DNA of 64,000 nucleotides from Methylomarinovum tepidoasis (GCF_030294985.1 NZ_AP024718.1:620001-684000); one strand, 5' to 3'. Positions 9,694 through 19,139 are shown, numbered from the stretch's first letter. A program made the numbers and translations. The notes: generated by a model not told the origin, from the sequence alone.

Positions 9694-10581
9694 TCAGTCG
9701 CCGCGAACCTGGGCCATCACTTCCTCGGCGAAGTCGGCCTGCTGCTTCTCGATGCCTTCGCCGACCTCGAAGCGGACGAAACGGACCACCCTGGCACCCT
9801 TCTGCTTCAGAAGCTGGGCGACGCTCAGATCCGTGTCCTTGACGAAAGGCTGGCCCAACAGGGTGATTTCCTTGAGGAACTTGCGCAGGCGGCCTTCCAC
9901 CATCTTCTCGACGATGTTGGCCGGCTTGCCACTGGCCTCGGCTTGGGCGGTGAAGATTTCCTTTTCCTTCTCCAGGGTTTCGGCCGGCACGTCCTGCTCT
10001 TCCACGCACACCGGCTTGCTGGCGGCGATGTGCATGGCGATGTCCTTGGCCAATTCGTCGTCGCCGCCTTCCATCTCCACTACTACGCCGATGCGGTTGC
10101 CGTGGAGATAGCAGGCCAGCTTGCCGGCCTCGGTCTCGAACTTCATCAGGCGGCGGATGGCGATGTTCTCGCCCAGCTTGGCCACTAGCTCGCGACGGGA
10201 CTCCTCGATGGTGGGACCGCCTTCCTCGATCGGGGTTTCGAGCAGTTGCTCGACGGTTTCGACGCCGGTTTCCAGGGCGCGCTGGGCAACCTTGTCGACG
10301 AACTTGAGGAAATCCTCGTTCTTGGCGACGAAATCGGTTTCGCTGTTGACCTCCAGGATCACGGCGCGCTTGCCGTCGTCGGACACCTTGATGGCGATCT
10401 TGCCTTCGGCGGCGGTGCGGCCGGCCTTCTTGTCGGCCTTGGCCAACCCGGCCTTGCGCATGTGTTCGATGGCGGCCTCGATGTCGCCGCCGGTTTCCAC
10501 CAGGGCCTTCTTGCATTCCATCATGCCGGCGCCGGTACGCTCACGCAGCGCCTTGACCATGGCAGCGGTAATATTGCTCAT
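9694..10581 (-). CDS. tsf: Translation elongation factor Ts
   Basis: A 295-residue nucleotide-exchange factor for EF-Tu. The N-terminal UBA-like module ([24 protein letters not shown]) and the core contact [10 protein letters not shown] (about residues 80-90) are intact. Length matches the E. coli protein (283) closely. It follows rpsB by 27 bp in the same operon. Confidence 0.98.
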   Translation of the reverse strand: MSNITAAMVKALRERTGAGMMECKKALVETGGDIEAAIEHMRKAGLAKADKKAGRTAAEGKIAIKVSDDGKRAVILEVNSETDFVAKNEDFLKFVDKVAQRALETGVETVEQLLETPIEEGGPTIEESRRELVAKLGENIAIRRLMKFETEAGKLACYLHGNRIGVVVEMEGGDDELAKDIAMHIAASKPVCVEEQDVPAETLEKEKEIFTAQAEASGKPANIVEKMVEGRLRKFLKEITLLGQPFVKDTDLSVAQLLKQKGARVVRFVRFEVGEGIEKQQADFAEEVMAQVRGD

Positions 10582-10608
10582 CTCTCGCTTCTACCTCTTG
10601 CTTGGATT

Positions 10609-11370
10609 TCAGTCCTGAGCGGCGGTTTCCGCCGCGTTTTCTTCCGGCGCCTCGACGAACTCGTCGGCGGCTGCGACCATCTCCACCTGACTGGCCTTGC
10701 CTTCCAGGATCGCCGTCGCCGCCAGACGGCAGTACAGCTGAAGGGCGCGGATGGAGTCGTCGTTGCCGGGAATGATGTAATCGATGCCGGTGGGATCGTT
10801 GTTGGTGTCCACCACGCCGACCACCGGAATGCCCAGCTTCTTCGCCTCCTTGACGGCGATGTACTCCTGGCCGACGTCGAGGACGAACAGCACGTCGGGC
10901 AGGTCGTTCATGTCCTTGATGCCGCCGAGGCTGCGCTCGAGCTTCTCCAGCTCCCGCATCAGCTCCAGGGCCTCACGTTTGCTGAAGCGCTGCAGACTGC
11001 CGTCGTCACGCATGGCCTCCAGCTCTTTCAGGCGCTTGACCGACTGGCGAATGGTCTTGAAATTGGTCAGGGTGCCGCCGAGCCAGCGGTGGTTCACGTA
11101 GGGCATGCCGCAGCGCGTCGCCTCTTCCTGCACCGCCTTCTGGGCGGTCTTCTTGGTGCCCACGAACAGCACCACGCCCTTGTTGGCGGCGGTGTCCTCG
11201 AGGAAGTTCATCGCCTGCCTGAGCAGCGGCAGGGTCTTTTCCAGGTTGATGATGTGGATGCCGGCGCGGACCCCATAGATGTAGGGGGCCATTTTGGGGT
11301 TCCAATAGCGCTTTTGATGGCCGAAATGCACGCCTGCCTCGAGCAGCTCGCGCATGGTGACGTCTACCAT
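10609..11370 (-). CDS. rpsB: 30S ribosomal protein S2
   Basis: A 253-residue S2 protein. It begins [27 protein letters not shown]-type and contains [15 protein letters not shown]-like sequence (here [19 protein letters not shown]). The acidic Ala-rich C-terminal tail is typical. It is the first gene of the minus-strand operon, and its 5' region is shared divergently with map. Confidence 0.98.
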   Translation of the reverse strand: MVDVTMRELLEAGVHFGHQKRYWNPKMAPYIYGVRAGIHIINLEKTLPLLRQAMNFLEDTAANKGVVLFVGTKKTAQKAVQEEATRCGMPYVNHRWLGGTLTNFKTIRQSVKRLKELEAMRDDGSLQRFSKREALELMRELEKLERSLGGIKDMNDLPDVLFVLDVGQEYIAVKEAKKLGIPVVGVVDTNNDPTGIDYIIPGNDDSIRALQLYCRLAATAILEGKASQVEMVAAADEFVEAPEENAAETAAQD

Positions 11371-11537
11371 GGATTCACTCCTGATTGTCGGTTGGGGTTA
11401 AGCCTCCACCCATCCCGCCCGGCGACCCGTCCCGTCTGTCGGAACGAGCACCCCGCCGGCCGTGTCGATAGGTGTGTGGATTGCTGTTAAAATAGCCGAA
11501 GTTTATATCACGAAACCCGATCTCACGACAACGCCTT
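11371..11537. promoter_or_regulatory. Divergent rpsB / map intergenic promoter region
   Basis: A 167-bp non-coding gap between divergent start codons. On the plus strand, TAAAAT near 11488 is a plausible -10 for map. On the minus strand, TTGTCG followed 17 bp later by ATATAA is a plausible -35/-10 pair for rpsB. That would leave an rpsB leader of roughly 120 nt. In gammaproteobacteria S2 autoregulates through such a leader, but I could not verify its secondary structure. The promoter assignments are by eye. Confidence 0.4.
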
Positions 11538-12356
11538 ATGCAACACGGACCCCTGCGCCGCCGGCGCCGCGACTTTCACCTCAAGACCCCGGAAGAGCTG
11601 GAAAAGATGCGCGTCGCGGGCCGACTCGCCGCCGAGGTGCTCGATTTCATCGCCCCCTACGTCAAACCCGGGGTGACCACGGAGAAACTGGACCGGCTGT
11701 GCCACGAATACATCGTCGAAGCGCAGAAAGCGATCCCGGCGCCGCTCAACTACCGCGGCTTTCCCAAGTCCATCTGCACCTCGGTGAACCACCAGGTGTG
11801 CCACGGCATCCCCGGCAACAAACGGCTCAAGAACGGCGACATCGTCAATATCGACATCACCGTCATCAAGGACGGCTGGCACGGGGACACCAGCAAGATG
11901 TTCTTCGTCGGCGAGCCCTCGCTGAAGGCCAGAAGACTGGTGAACGTGGCCCAGGAGGCGCTGTACCGCGGCATCCGCGAGGTCCGTCCCGGCGTGGACC
12001 TGGGCCAGATCGGCCACGTGATCCAGAAATACGTCGAGTCCCAGGGCTATTCGGTGGTGCGGGAGTTCTGCGGCCACGGCATCGGCCGCGAGTTCCACGA
12101 GGAGCCCCAGGTGCTCCACTACGGCAAGCCGGATACCGGCATCATCCTGGAGCCGGGCATGACCTTCACCATCGAACCGATGGTCAACGCCGGCAAGCGC
12201 CAGGTGAAGGTGCTGCCCGACGGCTGGACCGTGGTGACCAAGGACCGCAGCCTCTCGGCCCAGTGGGAGCACACTCTGGCGGTGACCGAAGACGGGGTCG
12301 AGGTCCTGACCCTGCGCGACGAGGAGGACTTCCCCCGCACCCTACGCGGCGAATGA
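11538..12356 (+). CDS. map: Methionine aminopeptidase, type I
   Basis: A 272-residue cytosolic enzyme removing N-terminal Met from nascent proteins. The conserved start KTPEELEKMRVAGRLAAEVL follows a basic extension of about 14 residues. Metal ligands are in NIDITVIKDGWHGDTSKMF (two Asp), CGHGIGREFHEEPQV (His), TIEPMV (Glu) and QWEHTLAV (Glu). No strong Shine-Dalgarno precedes the ATG, so the N-terminus is slightly uncertain. The stop overlaps the glnD start (ATGA). Confidence 0.95.
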   Translation: MQHGPLRRRRRDFHLKTPEELEKMRVAGRLAAEVLDFIAPYVKPGVTTEKLDRLCHEYIVEAQKAIPAPLNYRGFPKSICTSVNHQVCHGIPGNKRLKNGDIVNIDITVIKDGWHGDTSKMFFVGEPSLKARRLVNVAQEALYRGIREVRPGVDLGQIGHVIQKYVESQGYSVVREFCGHGIGREFHEEPQVLHYGKPDTGIILEPGMTFTIEPMVNAGKRQVKVLPDGWTVVTKDRSLSAQWEHTLAVTEDGVEVLTLRDEEDFPRTLRGE

Positions 12357-14926
12357 CCGATCTGGCCGCGCTGAAACATGCCCTGCAGGCCTTTCACGAC
12401 GAGCTGGCCCAGCGCTTCCGGGCCGGCGCCCCCATCGAATCCCTGATCCACGCCCGCGCCGATTTCGTCGATGCCCTGCTGCGCGGCTGCTGGCGGCGTC
12501 TGGGCGATCATGCTGCCACCGCCGCCCTGGTGGCGGTGGGCGGCTATGGGCGCCGGGAACTCCATCCGCATTCGGACATCGACCTGCTGGTGCTGGTGCC
12601 GGAGGCGCCGCCGCCGGCGCTGACGGAAAAGCTCGGCCGCCTGTTCACCCTGCTGTGGGACATCGGCCTCAAACCAGGCCACAGCGTGCGCACCGTGCCC
12701 CAGTGCCTGGAAGCGGCCGCCACCGACCAGACCGTGGTCACCAATCTGATGGACGCCCGCCGTCTCGACGGCGACCCCGACTTGTTCGCCGCCATGAAAG
12801 CAGGCATCGCCCCGCAACGTCTGTGGCCTTCTGACGCTTTCTTCCGTGCCAAGCTCGCCGAACAGGAAGCCCGCTACGCCAAGTACCACGACACCGCCTA
12901 CAACCTCGAACCCAACCTCAAGGAAGGCCCCGGCGGCCTGCGCGACATCCAGACCGTCGCCTGGGTCATCAAGCGCCATTTCGACACCGCCACCCTGCGG
13001 GAGCTGGTGGCGCGCGGTTTCCTCGACGAGGCCGAATACGCCGAACTGCGACGCGCCCTGCATCATCTTTGGCGGGTCCGCTTCGCCCTCCATCTGCTCG
13101 CCGGCCGCTGCGAGGACCGGCTGCTGTTCGACTACCAGCGTGATCTGGCCCGTCAGTTCGGCCACCGGGGCGACGGCAACGCGCCGGTAGAAGCGTTCAT
13201 GCAGGATTACTTCCGCACCGCCCGCAGCGTCCAGTGTCTCAACGAGATCCTGCTGCAGCGGCTGGGCGAGGCGCTGAACCCCGGTTTCCGGGCCGAAGCG
13301 CAAATCCTCGACGACCGTTTCCAGATCGTCAACGGCTATCTGGAGATCCGCCGTCCCGAGCTTTTCCGGCAAGACCCCCTGACACTGCTGGAAGTCTTCC
13401 TGCAGCTGCAGCGCCACCCCGAGCTCAAGGGCATCCGTGCCGATACCGTCCGCGCCATCCGCCGCCACCTGCATCTGATCGACGACCGTTTCCGCGCCGA
13501 TCCCAAAGCCTGCCGTTTGTTTCTGGAAATCTTCCGCCAGCCCGCCGGGGTCACCCACCAACTGCGGCGCATGAACCGCTACGGCGTGCTGGCGGCCTAT
13601 CTGCCGGAATTCGCTCGCATCGTCGGCAGGATGCAGTACGATCTGTTCCACAGTTATACCGTGGATGCGCACATCCTCTTCACCGTCCGCAATCTGCGCC
13701 GCCTGGGGCTGCCCCGGCACCGCGACGAGGTGCCCTTCGCCGCCGCCGTGTTTCCCCAGCTTTCCAGGCCGGAGATCCTCTATCTGGCCGGACTGTACCA
13801 CGATATGGGCAAGGGCTGGGGAGGCGATCATTCCGTGATCGGCGAGCGGCTGGCGCGCGCCTTCTGCCGCCGCCACGGGTTGGATGAACACGACACCGAG
13901 CTGATCTGCTGGCTGGTGCGCCATCATCTGCTGATGTCGGTCACCGCCCAGCGCAAGGACATCCAGGATCCGGACGTGGTGGCGGAATTCGCCTGCCAGG
14001 TGGGCAACGAGGAACGTCTCGACCACCTGTACCTGCTGACCGTGGCCGACATCCGTGCCACCAATCCCACCCTGTGGAACTCGTGGCGCGACAGTCTGTT
14101 GCAGGAGCTTTACCTAGCCACCCGCCGAGTCCTGCGCCAGGGAAAACAGCCAATCGACGCACGGGCCCGCATCGACGGACGGCGGGAAGCCGCCATCGAG
14201 CAGCTGCGACAGCTGGGATTGGATACCGAAGCCGTGCGGCCTGTCTGGAACACCTTCAGCCACGACTATTTCCTCCGCTGCCACCCGGACGAGTGCGTCT
14301 GGCACACCGTCGCCATCGCCGCCACTGCGGATGACGATCTGCCTCTGGTGATGATCCGCCCCCACGACCACCGCGGCAGCACCGACGTCTTCATCTACAT
14401 GCGTGACCGGGACGGCATCTTCGCTCACACCGTCGCCCTGCTCGACCGCCTGGGGCTCACCATTCTCACCGCCCGCCTCGACACCACCGACGACGGCTAC
14501 GCGGTCAACAGCTTTCGGGTGCTGGAACGGGACGGCACCCCCATCACCGAGCTGGCGCGGGAACAACAGATCGCGCAGCAGCTGAAACGCTGCCTCAAGA
14601 CCCCTACCCCCCATTGTTTCCGGATCACCCGCAGGCCGGGGCGCCAGTTGCGTCATTTCAGCCTGCCCACCCAGGTCCGCTTCAGCGAGGACGCCAAGGG
14701 ACATACGGTGATGGAACTGGTCGCCGCCGACCGTCCCGGCCTGCTGGCGGCGGTGGCCAAGGTATTCGACGAATTCGGCCTGCGCCTGCACGAGGCCCGG
14801 ATCTCGACCCTGGGACAGCGGGCCGAAGACGTCTTCCATCTGACCGACCGCTGCAACCTGCCCCTGGCCGAAGACCGTCGCCGGCAACTGGCGGCGCGCC
14901 TGACTGCAGCGTTAGGGGGGAGTTGA
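12353..14926 (+). CDS. glnD: Bifunctional uridylyltransferase/uridylyl-removing enzyme GlnD
   Basis: An 857-residue nitrogen sensor that uridylylates and deuridylylates PII proteins in response to glutamine. The nucleotidyltransferase motif GGYGRRELHPHSDIDLLVL is at about 63-81 (Asp75, Asp77). The HD hydrolase motif LYHDMGKGWGGDHS is near 483, and two ACT domains lie at about 690-770 and 790-850 (MELVAADRPGLLAAVAKVFDEFG). E. coli GlnD is 890 residues. The start is the ATG overlapping the map stop; the much longer open frame back to 11462 runs through map out of frame. It overlaps the convergent PilZ gene by 15 bp. Confidence 0.96.
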   Translation: MTDLAALKHALQAFHDELAQRFRAGAPIESLIHARADFVDALLRGCWRRLGDHAATAALVAVGGYGRRELHPHSDIDLLVLVPEAPPPALTEKLGRLFTLLWDIGLKPGHSVRTVPQCLEAAATDQTVVTNLMDARRLDGDPDLFAAMKAGIAPQRLWPSDAFFRAKLAEQEARYAKYHDTAYNLEPNLKEGPGGLRDIQTVAWVIKRHFDTATLRELVARGFLDEAEYAELRRALHHLWRVRFALHLLAGRCEDRLLFDYQRDLARQFGHRGDGNAPVEAFMQDYFRTARSVQCLNEILLQRLGEALNPGFRAEAQILDDRFQIVNGYLEIRRPELFRQDPLTLLEVFLQLQRHPELKGIRADTVRAIRRHLHLIDDRFRADPKACRLFLEIFRQPAGVTHQLRRMNRYGVLAAYLPEFARIVGRMQYDLFHSYTVDAHILFTVRNLRRLGLPRHRDEVPFAAAVFPQLSRPEILYLAGLYHDMGKGWGGDHSVIGERLARAFCRRHGLDEHDTELICWLVRHHLLMSVTAQRKDIQDPDVVAEFACQVGNEERLDHLYLLTVADIRATNPTLWNSWRDSLLQELYLATRRVLRQGKQPIDARARIDGRREAAIEQLRQLGLDTEAVRPVWNTFSHDYFLRCHPDECVWHTVAIAATADDDLPLVMIRPHDHRGSTDVFIYMRDRDGIFAHTVALLDRLGLTILTARLDTTDDGYAVNSFRVLERDGTPITELAREQQIAQQLKRCLKTPTPHCFRITRRPGRQLRHFSLPTQVRFSEDAKGHTVMELVAADRPGLLAAVAKVFDEFGLRLHEARISTLGQRAEDVFHLTDRCNLPLAEDRRRQLAARLTAALGGS

Positions 14927-15295
14927 GGGTCTGGCGGCGGTGTTGAGGAGCACGCGCTCGACCTCGACCACGTCGCTCTGCAGCGGATCGGCGTAGCTGA
15001 GACCGATACAGTAGCGGTCGCGCGAGAGACGGCGCACGAAGACGATGCGGCAGCGAAGCTGCAGCGGCTGGCTTTCCGGCTGAAAGCAGACATCCACCTC
15101 GATCGGACGCCCGTGGCGGTCGAGACAGTCCCCGCCTGGGGCGATGATCTCGCTGTCCAGGGCGTCGCAGTGGATTTGTAACCCCCCGCCGGAGACGTCG
15201 AACACCCGTACCGGCAGCTCCATCCCCGAGGCCAGCTTGACGGTTCCGGGCAAATCGACGTGAATGCGAAGAAAACGCCTGCGATCCATAACCAT
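14912..15295 (-). CDS. PilZ domain protein
   Basis: A 127-residue single-domain PilZ protein, a likely cyclic-di-GMP receptor. The N-terminal RRRFLRI (RxxxR) and the DVSGGGLQI (D/NxSxxG) motifs that bind c-di-GMP are both present. It lies immediately after the lysR stop with no gap, so it is probably the last gene of the leuA-udg-lysR-pilZ run. Its target is unknown. Confidence 0.88.
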   Translation of the reverse strand: MVMDRRRFLRIHVDLPGTVKLASGMELPVRVFDVSGGGLQIHCDALDSEIIAPGGDCLDRHGRPIEVDVCFQPESQPLQLRCRIVFVRRLSRDRYCIGLSYADPLQSDVVEVERVLLNTAARPSTPP

Positions 15296-16213
15296 TCAGG
15301 CCGCGCGCCACTTTTCCCAATAGGGCACAGGGTGCAACCGTTCGGCGAGAAAATCAAGAAAAGTGCGCACCTTGGCCGACAGATGGCGGCGGTGAGGATA
15401 GACCGCGTAGATATCCATCGGCGCCATTTCGTAATCTTCCAATACCGTCTCCAAGCGCTTCTTCTCCAGATCCTGGCCGACGATGTAGGTGGGCAGCACT
15501 ACCAGCCCCAGGCCGTGGATCGCCGCCAGGCGCAGAGGATCGGCGGTATTGGCTTGAAGATTGCCGGCGACCTTGACGGTGATGGTTTCACCGTCAGGAT
15601 CGGTGAAACGCCAATAGTCGTGAGGCTCGAAACCCCAGTTGACGAGGCAGTTGTGCTGTCTGAGGTCATGGGGATGACGCGGCCAACCGTGTTTTTTGAA
15701 GTATTCCGGAGCGCCGCACACCACCCGCGGCGAACTGGCGAGCCGCCGGGCGATGAGACTGGAATCAGGCTGCTCCCCCAGCCGGATCGCCAGATCCAGT
15801 CCTTCCGCCACCACGTCCACCAGGCCACCGCGCACCACCAGATCGACCCGCACCTTGGGATACTGTTTCAGGTAGGCGGCGATGGTGGGGGCTAGATGGA
15901 AGGTGCCGAAAAAAGGCGGCGTGGAGATGCGCAGCAGGCCCTGGGGCTCGGTGTGGAGCTGGCTCACCGCCAGCTCGGTTTCCTCGATGTCCTCGAGAAT
16001 CTGCTGGCAGCGTTCCAGATAGGCGGCACCCGCCTCGGTGAGGCTGATCTTGCGGGTGGTGCGGTTGAGCAACCGCACCCCCAAGCTGTTTTCCAGGTGC
16101 ATCACATGCTTGGTGGCCATCGCCCGGGAGATGCCCAGTTCCTTGGCGGCGGCGGCGAAGCTGCCGTGCTTGGCCACCCTGGCGAACACCTTCATGCTGG
16201 TGAGTTTATCCAT
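15296..16213 (-). CDS. LysR-family transcriptional regulator
   Basis: A 305-residue LysR regulator. The winged HTH is at residues 1-60 (FARVAKHGSFAAAAKELGIS, then LLNRTTRKISLTEAG), and a periplasmic-binding-protein-like effector domain spans about 90-290. The sequence resembles the CrgA/AaeR-like subgroup (RISTPPFFGTFHLAP, EGLDLAIRLGEQPDSSL). Its target and inducer are unknown. It overlaps the udg stop by 8 bp, unlike the usual divergent arrangement of LysR genes, so its regulon is not obvious from context. Confidence 0.9.
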   Translation of the reverse strand: MDKLTSMKVFARVAKHGSFAAAAKELGISRAMATKHVMHLENSLGVRLLNRTTRKISLTEAGAAYLERCQQILEDIEETELAVSQLHTEPQGLLRISTPPFFGTFHLAPTIAAYLKQYPKVRVDLVVRGGLVDVVAEGLDLAIRLGEQPDSSLIARRLASSPRVVCGAPEYFKKHGWPRHPHDLRQHNCLVNWGFEPHDYWRFTDPDGETITVKVAGNLQANTADPLRLAAIHGLGLVVLPTYIVGQDLEKKRLETVLEDYEMAPMDIYAVYPHRRHLSAKVRTFLDFLAERLHPVPYWEKWRAA

Positions 16214-16880
16214 CGGTCTCCTGGAGTCGTTGGTGATAGACCCGCCAAGCGAATTTCAGATCCTCCCACGCCTGGCGCTTGGCCGCCGGGTTGCGCAGCA
16301 GATAGGCCGGATGATAGATCACGATCAGGGGAATGCCGTCGTAATCGTGCACCTTGCCCCTGAGACGCGCCAGCGGTGCCTTGGTCCTGAGCAGGGCCTG
16401 GGCGGCGATCCGCCCCACCGCCAGGATGATTCTGGGCCGGACCAAGGCGATCTGGCGCTGCAGGAACGGCTCACAGGCGGCCACCTCCTCCGGCCTGGGA
16501 TCGCGGTTGCCGGGAGGGCGGCATTTCACGACATTACAGAGATACACCTGCTCGCGCCGGTAACCCAGAGCCCGGATCATCTCGTCGAGCAGCTTGCCGG
16601 CGCGGCCGACGAAGGGCTCGCCCTTCAGGTCTTCCTGCTCTCCCGGCCCCTCACCGATGAGCATCCAGTCGGCGTGGCGGTCGCCGGTGCCGGGGACGGT
16701 GTGGGTGCGGGTCTTGTGCAGGTCGCAGGCGGTGCAGCGGGCGATCTCGTCGATCAACCGACGCCACAGTTCGTCCTCGTCCGCCGGGGCGGCGTTCGAA
16801 TCGGCCTCGCCCACGGGCTGGCGCAACTCCCATGCCTCGATGCCCATCGCCTGCAGGTATCTGAGCCGCACCGGGTCCAC
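16206..16880 (-). CDS. udg: Family 4 (Fe-S) uracil-DNA glycosylase
   Basis: A 224-residue family 4 uracil-DNA glycosylase, which excises uracil from DNA. The core is at about 60-215: GEGPGEQEDLKGEPFVGRAG is the active-site loop and IIVYHPAYLLRN-like VIYHPAYLLRNP is motif 2. Cluster cysteines are visible at CTACDLHKTR, at CNVVKCRPPGNRDP and at ACEPFL. It lies 7 bp downstream of leuA. The N-terminus (LRYLQAMGIEAWELR) is the typical bacterial extension. Confidence 0.92.
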   Translation of the reverse strand: MDPVRLRYLQAMGIEAWELRQPVGEADSNAAPADEDELWRRLIDEIARCTACDLHKTRTHTVPGTGDRHADWMLIGEGPGEQEDLKGEPFVGRAGKLLDEMIRALGYRREQVYLCNVVKCRPPGNRDPRPEEVAACEPFLQRQIALVRPRIILAVGRIAAQALLRTKAPLARLRGKVHDYDGIPLIVIYHPAYLLRNPAAKRQAWEDLKFAWRVYHQRLQETDG

Positions 16881-16887
16881 CGCCGTC

Positions 16888-18435
16888 TCAGACGTCCGCC
16901 GCCTGCGGATGTTTGCGGGCCTCGGGGCTCAGCAGACGGTTGACCGCATGGACGTAGGCCTTGGCCGAGGCGATGACGATGTCGGTGTCGGCCCCCTGGC
17001 CGTTGACGATACGGCCGGCCTTCTCCAGACGCACGGTCACCTCCCCCTGGGCGTCGGTGCCGGTGGTGATGGCGTTGACCGAATACAGCAGCAAGGTCGC
17101 GCCGGTGTTCAGAACCGACTCGATCGCCTTGAAGGTGGCGTCCACCACCCCGCTGCCCTCGGCCTCACCGGTCTTTTCCTCACCGTCGACCTTGAGGACC
17201 ACCTTCGCCCTGGGGGTTTCCCCGGTGTCGGCGCAGACGTGCAGGGCGATCAGCTTCACCCGTTCCGCCTCGGCGTCGAGGATCTGTTCGGAGATCAGCG
17301 CCTGTAGGTCCTCGTCGAAGATCTCGTGTTTCTTGTCCGCCAGATCCTTGAAGCGGGCGAAGGCTTCATTGAGGGCTTCCTCGGTGTCGAATTCGATGCC
17401 CAGCTCCTTCATGCGGGTGCGGAAGGCGTTGCGTCCCGAATGCTTGCCCAGCACCATGCGGTTGGCTTTCCAACCCACGTCCTCGGCGCGCATGATCTCG
17501 TAGGTCTCGCGGTGCTTGAGGACACCGTCCTGATGGATGCCGGACTCGTGGGCGAAGGCATTGGCGCCGACGATGGCCTTGTTGGGCTGCACCGGAAAAC
17601 CGGTGATCGAGGCCACCAGCTTGGAACAGGGCACGATTTCACGAGTGTTGATGCGGGTGTCGCAGGGGAACACGTCCTGGCGGGTGCGCACCGCCATCAC
17701 CACCTCCTCCAGCGCCGCATTGCCGGCCCGTTCCCCCAGGCCGTTGATGGTGCATTCCACCTGACGGGCGCCCCCCAGAACCGCCGCCAGGGAATTGGCC
17801 ACCGCCAGCCCCAGGTCGTTGTGGCAGTGGACCGAAAAGACGGCCCGGTCGGCATTGGGGATGCGCTCGATCAAGCGGGCGATCAGAGCGCCGAACTCGT
17901 GCGGCAGGGTATAACCGACGGTATCGGGGATGTTGATGGTGGTAGCCCCGGCGGCGATCACCGCCTCGATGACGCGGCAGAGAAAATCCTCCTCGCTGCG
18001 GCCGGCGTCCTCGGGGGAAAATTCCACGTCGTCGGTGTAGCGGCGGGCGTGTTTGACCGCCGCCACCGCCCGTTCCACCACCTGGTCCGGGGTCATGCGC
18101 AGCTTGCGCTCCATGTGGATCGGCGAGGTGGCGATGAAGGTATGGATGCGCGGCTGCCTGGCAGCCTTCAGGGCTTCGCCGGCGCGGTCGATGTCCTGCT
18201 CCAGCGCCCGGGCCAAACCGCAAACGCGACAGTCGTCCACGGCGCTTGCCACCGCCTGCACCGCCTCGAAATCGCCGGGGCTGGCGGCGGGGAAACCGGC
18301 TTCGATCACGTCCACCCGCAGGCGCTCGAGGGCCTTGGCGATGCGGACCTTCTCCTCACGGTTCATGGAAGCGCCCGGACTCTGCTCGCCGTCGCGCAGG
18401 GTGGTGTCGAAGATTATCAACGGGTCTTTGTTCAT
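16888..18435 (-). CDS. leuA: 2-isopropylmalate synthase
   Basis: A 515-residue first enzyme of leucine synthesis, condensing 2-oxoisovalerate with acetyl-CoA. The catalytic TIM barrel begins [22 protein letters not shown] (about 9-30), with the metal-binding His pair in [37 protein letters not shown] is the linker motif. The C-terminal leucine-feedback domain (about 390-510) is present, so the enzyme should be leucine-sensitive. CAGGAG nine bases upstream supports the start. Two small ORFs precede it (see leader). Confidence 0.97.
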   Translation of the reverse strand: MNKDPLIIFDTTLRDGEQSPGASMNREEKVRIAKALERLRVDVIEAGFPAASPGDFEAVQAVASAVDDCRVCGLARALEQDIDRAGEALKAARQPRIHTFIATSPIHMERKLRMTPDQVVERAVAAVKHARRYTDDVEFSPEDAGRSEEDFLCRVIEAVIAAGATTINIPDTVGYTLPHEFGALIARLIERIPNADRAVFSVHCHNDLGLAVANSLAAVLGGARQVECTINGLGERAGNAALEEVVMAVRTRQDVFPCDTRINTREIVPCSKLVASITGFPVQPNKAIVGANAFAHESGIHQDGVLKHRETYEIMRAEDVGWKANRMVLGKHSGRNAFRTRMKELGIEFDTEEALNEAFARFKDLADKKHEIFDEDLQALISEQILDAEAERVKLIALHVCADTGETPRAKVVLKVDGEEKTGEAEGSGVVDATFKAIESVLNTGATLLLYSVNAITTGTDAQGEVTVRLEKAGRIVNGQGADTDIVIASAKAYVHAVNRLLSPEARKHPQAADV

Positions 18436-18497
18436 GCTGCTGGCTCCTGAAAAGTGTCGCGGTGACTGCGGGTACGGAATGGAGGATGATGGTTCAT
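18432..18497 (-). CDS. Candidate 21-residue ORF translationally coupled to leuA
   Basis: This small ORF begins [17 protein letters not shown] and its TGA shares bases with the leuA ATG (ATGA), an arrangement typical of translational coupling. It has no recognisable domain. Its start lies directly after the leader hairpin, so ribosome access could depend on that hairpin. The leuA ribosome site lies inside it. It may be chance: 21 codons is short and no conservation can be tested here. Confidence 0.25.
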   Translation of the reverse strand: MNHHPPFRTRSHRDTFQEPAA

Positions 18498-18600
18498 GCC
18501 CCTAACGGGGCAGACGCAGTACCGCTAGCCGGCAGGAACGGAAACCGGGGGACGGGAAGGGAATGGTCTTGGATTTTCTATCTTGAATGTTCATGGCCTT
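18436..18600 (-). promoter_or_regulatory. leuA leader region with two tiny ORFs (candidate attenuator)
   Basis: The 165 bp before leuA hold two small ORFs on the leuA strand. ORF-L1 (18594 to 18502) encodes 30 residues ending in CRLAVLRLPR, with three Leu and four Arg among the last ten. Its stop lies inside a perfect GCCCC/GGGGC hairpin at 18498-18511. ORF-L2 (18497 to 18432) encodes 21 residues and its TGA overlaps the leuA ATG as ATGA. This looks like a leucine-responsive leader peptide or a coupling ORF. There is no U-tract after the hairpin, so classic attenuation is not proven, and the Shine-Dalgarno of both ORFs is weak. Confidence 0.35.
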
Positions 18601-18669
18601 GAAACAATCCGTTCCGACGGGGAAATATACCCTGAGACGGCGCAATTGCCAAGCTGCAGGCTAGGACGA

Positions 18670-18760
18670 TCAGCCACGCCAGGGATCGATCACCGGTACC
18701 GGCAATCCCCGGAAGTCTCTGGCATTCCAGGTGACGACCGTCAGTCCGGGCATGATGGCA
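18670..18760 (-). pseudogene. VapC-like PIN toxin, C-terminal remnant
   Basis: Only the last 27 or so codons remain: PGLTVVTWNARDFRGLPVPV followed by IDPWRG and a TGA at 18672-18670. The pattern TWNxRDF...GLxVPVIDPW is the usual C-terminus of VapC/FitB-type PIN-domain ribonuclease toxins. The reading frame is cut precisely at the left end of the IS3-like remnant (18761). No N-terminal PIN acidic residues and no antitoxin gene are present, so it is nonfunctional. Length is too short for certainty, but the motif match is close. Confidence 0.65.
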
Positions 18761-19062
18761 GTGGAGTTGCCCCGTTCGTTTTCGCGGACACCTGAAGATT
18801 CGAGAGGAGGTGTCTGGAAATGGGCAAGATGAGAAAACCGTATCCGCCGGAGTTCCGGCAACAGATGGTCGAGCTGGTGCGGGCTGGACGGACGCCGGAG
18901 TCGCTGGCCCGCCAATTTGAACCGACGGCGGAAAACATCCGCAACTGGGTCAGGCAGGCTGATCGCAACGAGGCCGGCCGGCGCCGGACCTGGTGAAGCA
19001 GGATTTACCACCGAGCCCCCGAACCGAATGTGGAACTGTCCACTGAAGCGGGGTAACTCCAC
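18761..19062 (+). mobile_element. IS3-like element remnant with terminal inverted repeats
   Basis: The 302-bp segment is bounded by imperfect inverted repeats. The left end reads GTGGAGTTGCCCCGTT at 18761-18776; the right end read inward reads GTGGAGTTACCCCGCT from 19062 (14 of 16 identical). A second matching block (GCGGACA/GTGGACA) lies further in. It contains a short OrfA-like gene and no OrfB with DDE residues, so it is an internally deleted, non-autonomous copy. It separates remnants of an hsdM and a vapC gene. Confidence 0.7.
18820..18996 (+). pseudogene. Truncated IS3-family OrfA (HTH) transposase fragment
   Basis: A 58-codon ORF with start at 18820. It encodes MGKMRKPYPPEFRQQMVELV and continues RAGRTPESLARQFEP, then an IRNWVRQAD segment, which is the N-terminal helix-turn-helix of IS3-family OrfA proteins. 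Full OrfA is about 90-110 residues; this copy ends after GRRRTW. A GAGAGGAGG ribosome site lies about 12 bases upstream. It lacks the leucine zipper and frameshift window, and no OrfB follows. Confidence 0.7.
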
Positions 19063-19115
19063 TCCCACAGCTTACTTTCGAAGCCCAGGTTGGCGCCGTT
19101 GTTGGTTTTCGCCAT
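19063..19115 (-). pseudogene. hsdM: hsdM (type I R-M methyltransferase) N-terminal stub
   Basis: An intact start signal (GGGAGG six bases before ATG at 19115) is followed by MAKTNNGANLGFESKLWE, the characteristic beginning of type I restriction-modification HsdM subunits. After this the frame enters the inverted repeat of the IS3-like remnant at 19062 and stops at 19005. The rest of hsdM and any hsdS/hsdR are missing. The stub lies 25 bp downstream of ruvB. Confidence 0.65.
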
Positions 19116-19139
19116 GTTGCCTCCCGAGACAGGTCATTT

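Noticed and set aside
11462-14926. Single 1154-residue frame spanning map and glnD
   Set aside because: The first 297 codons run out of frame through map; glnD starts at the ATG overlapping the map stop.
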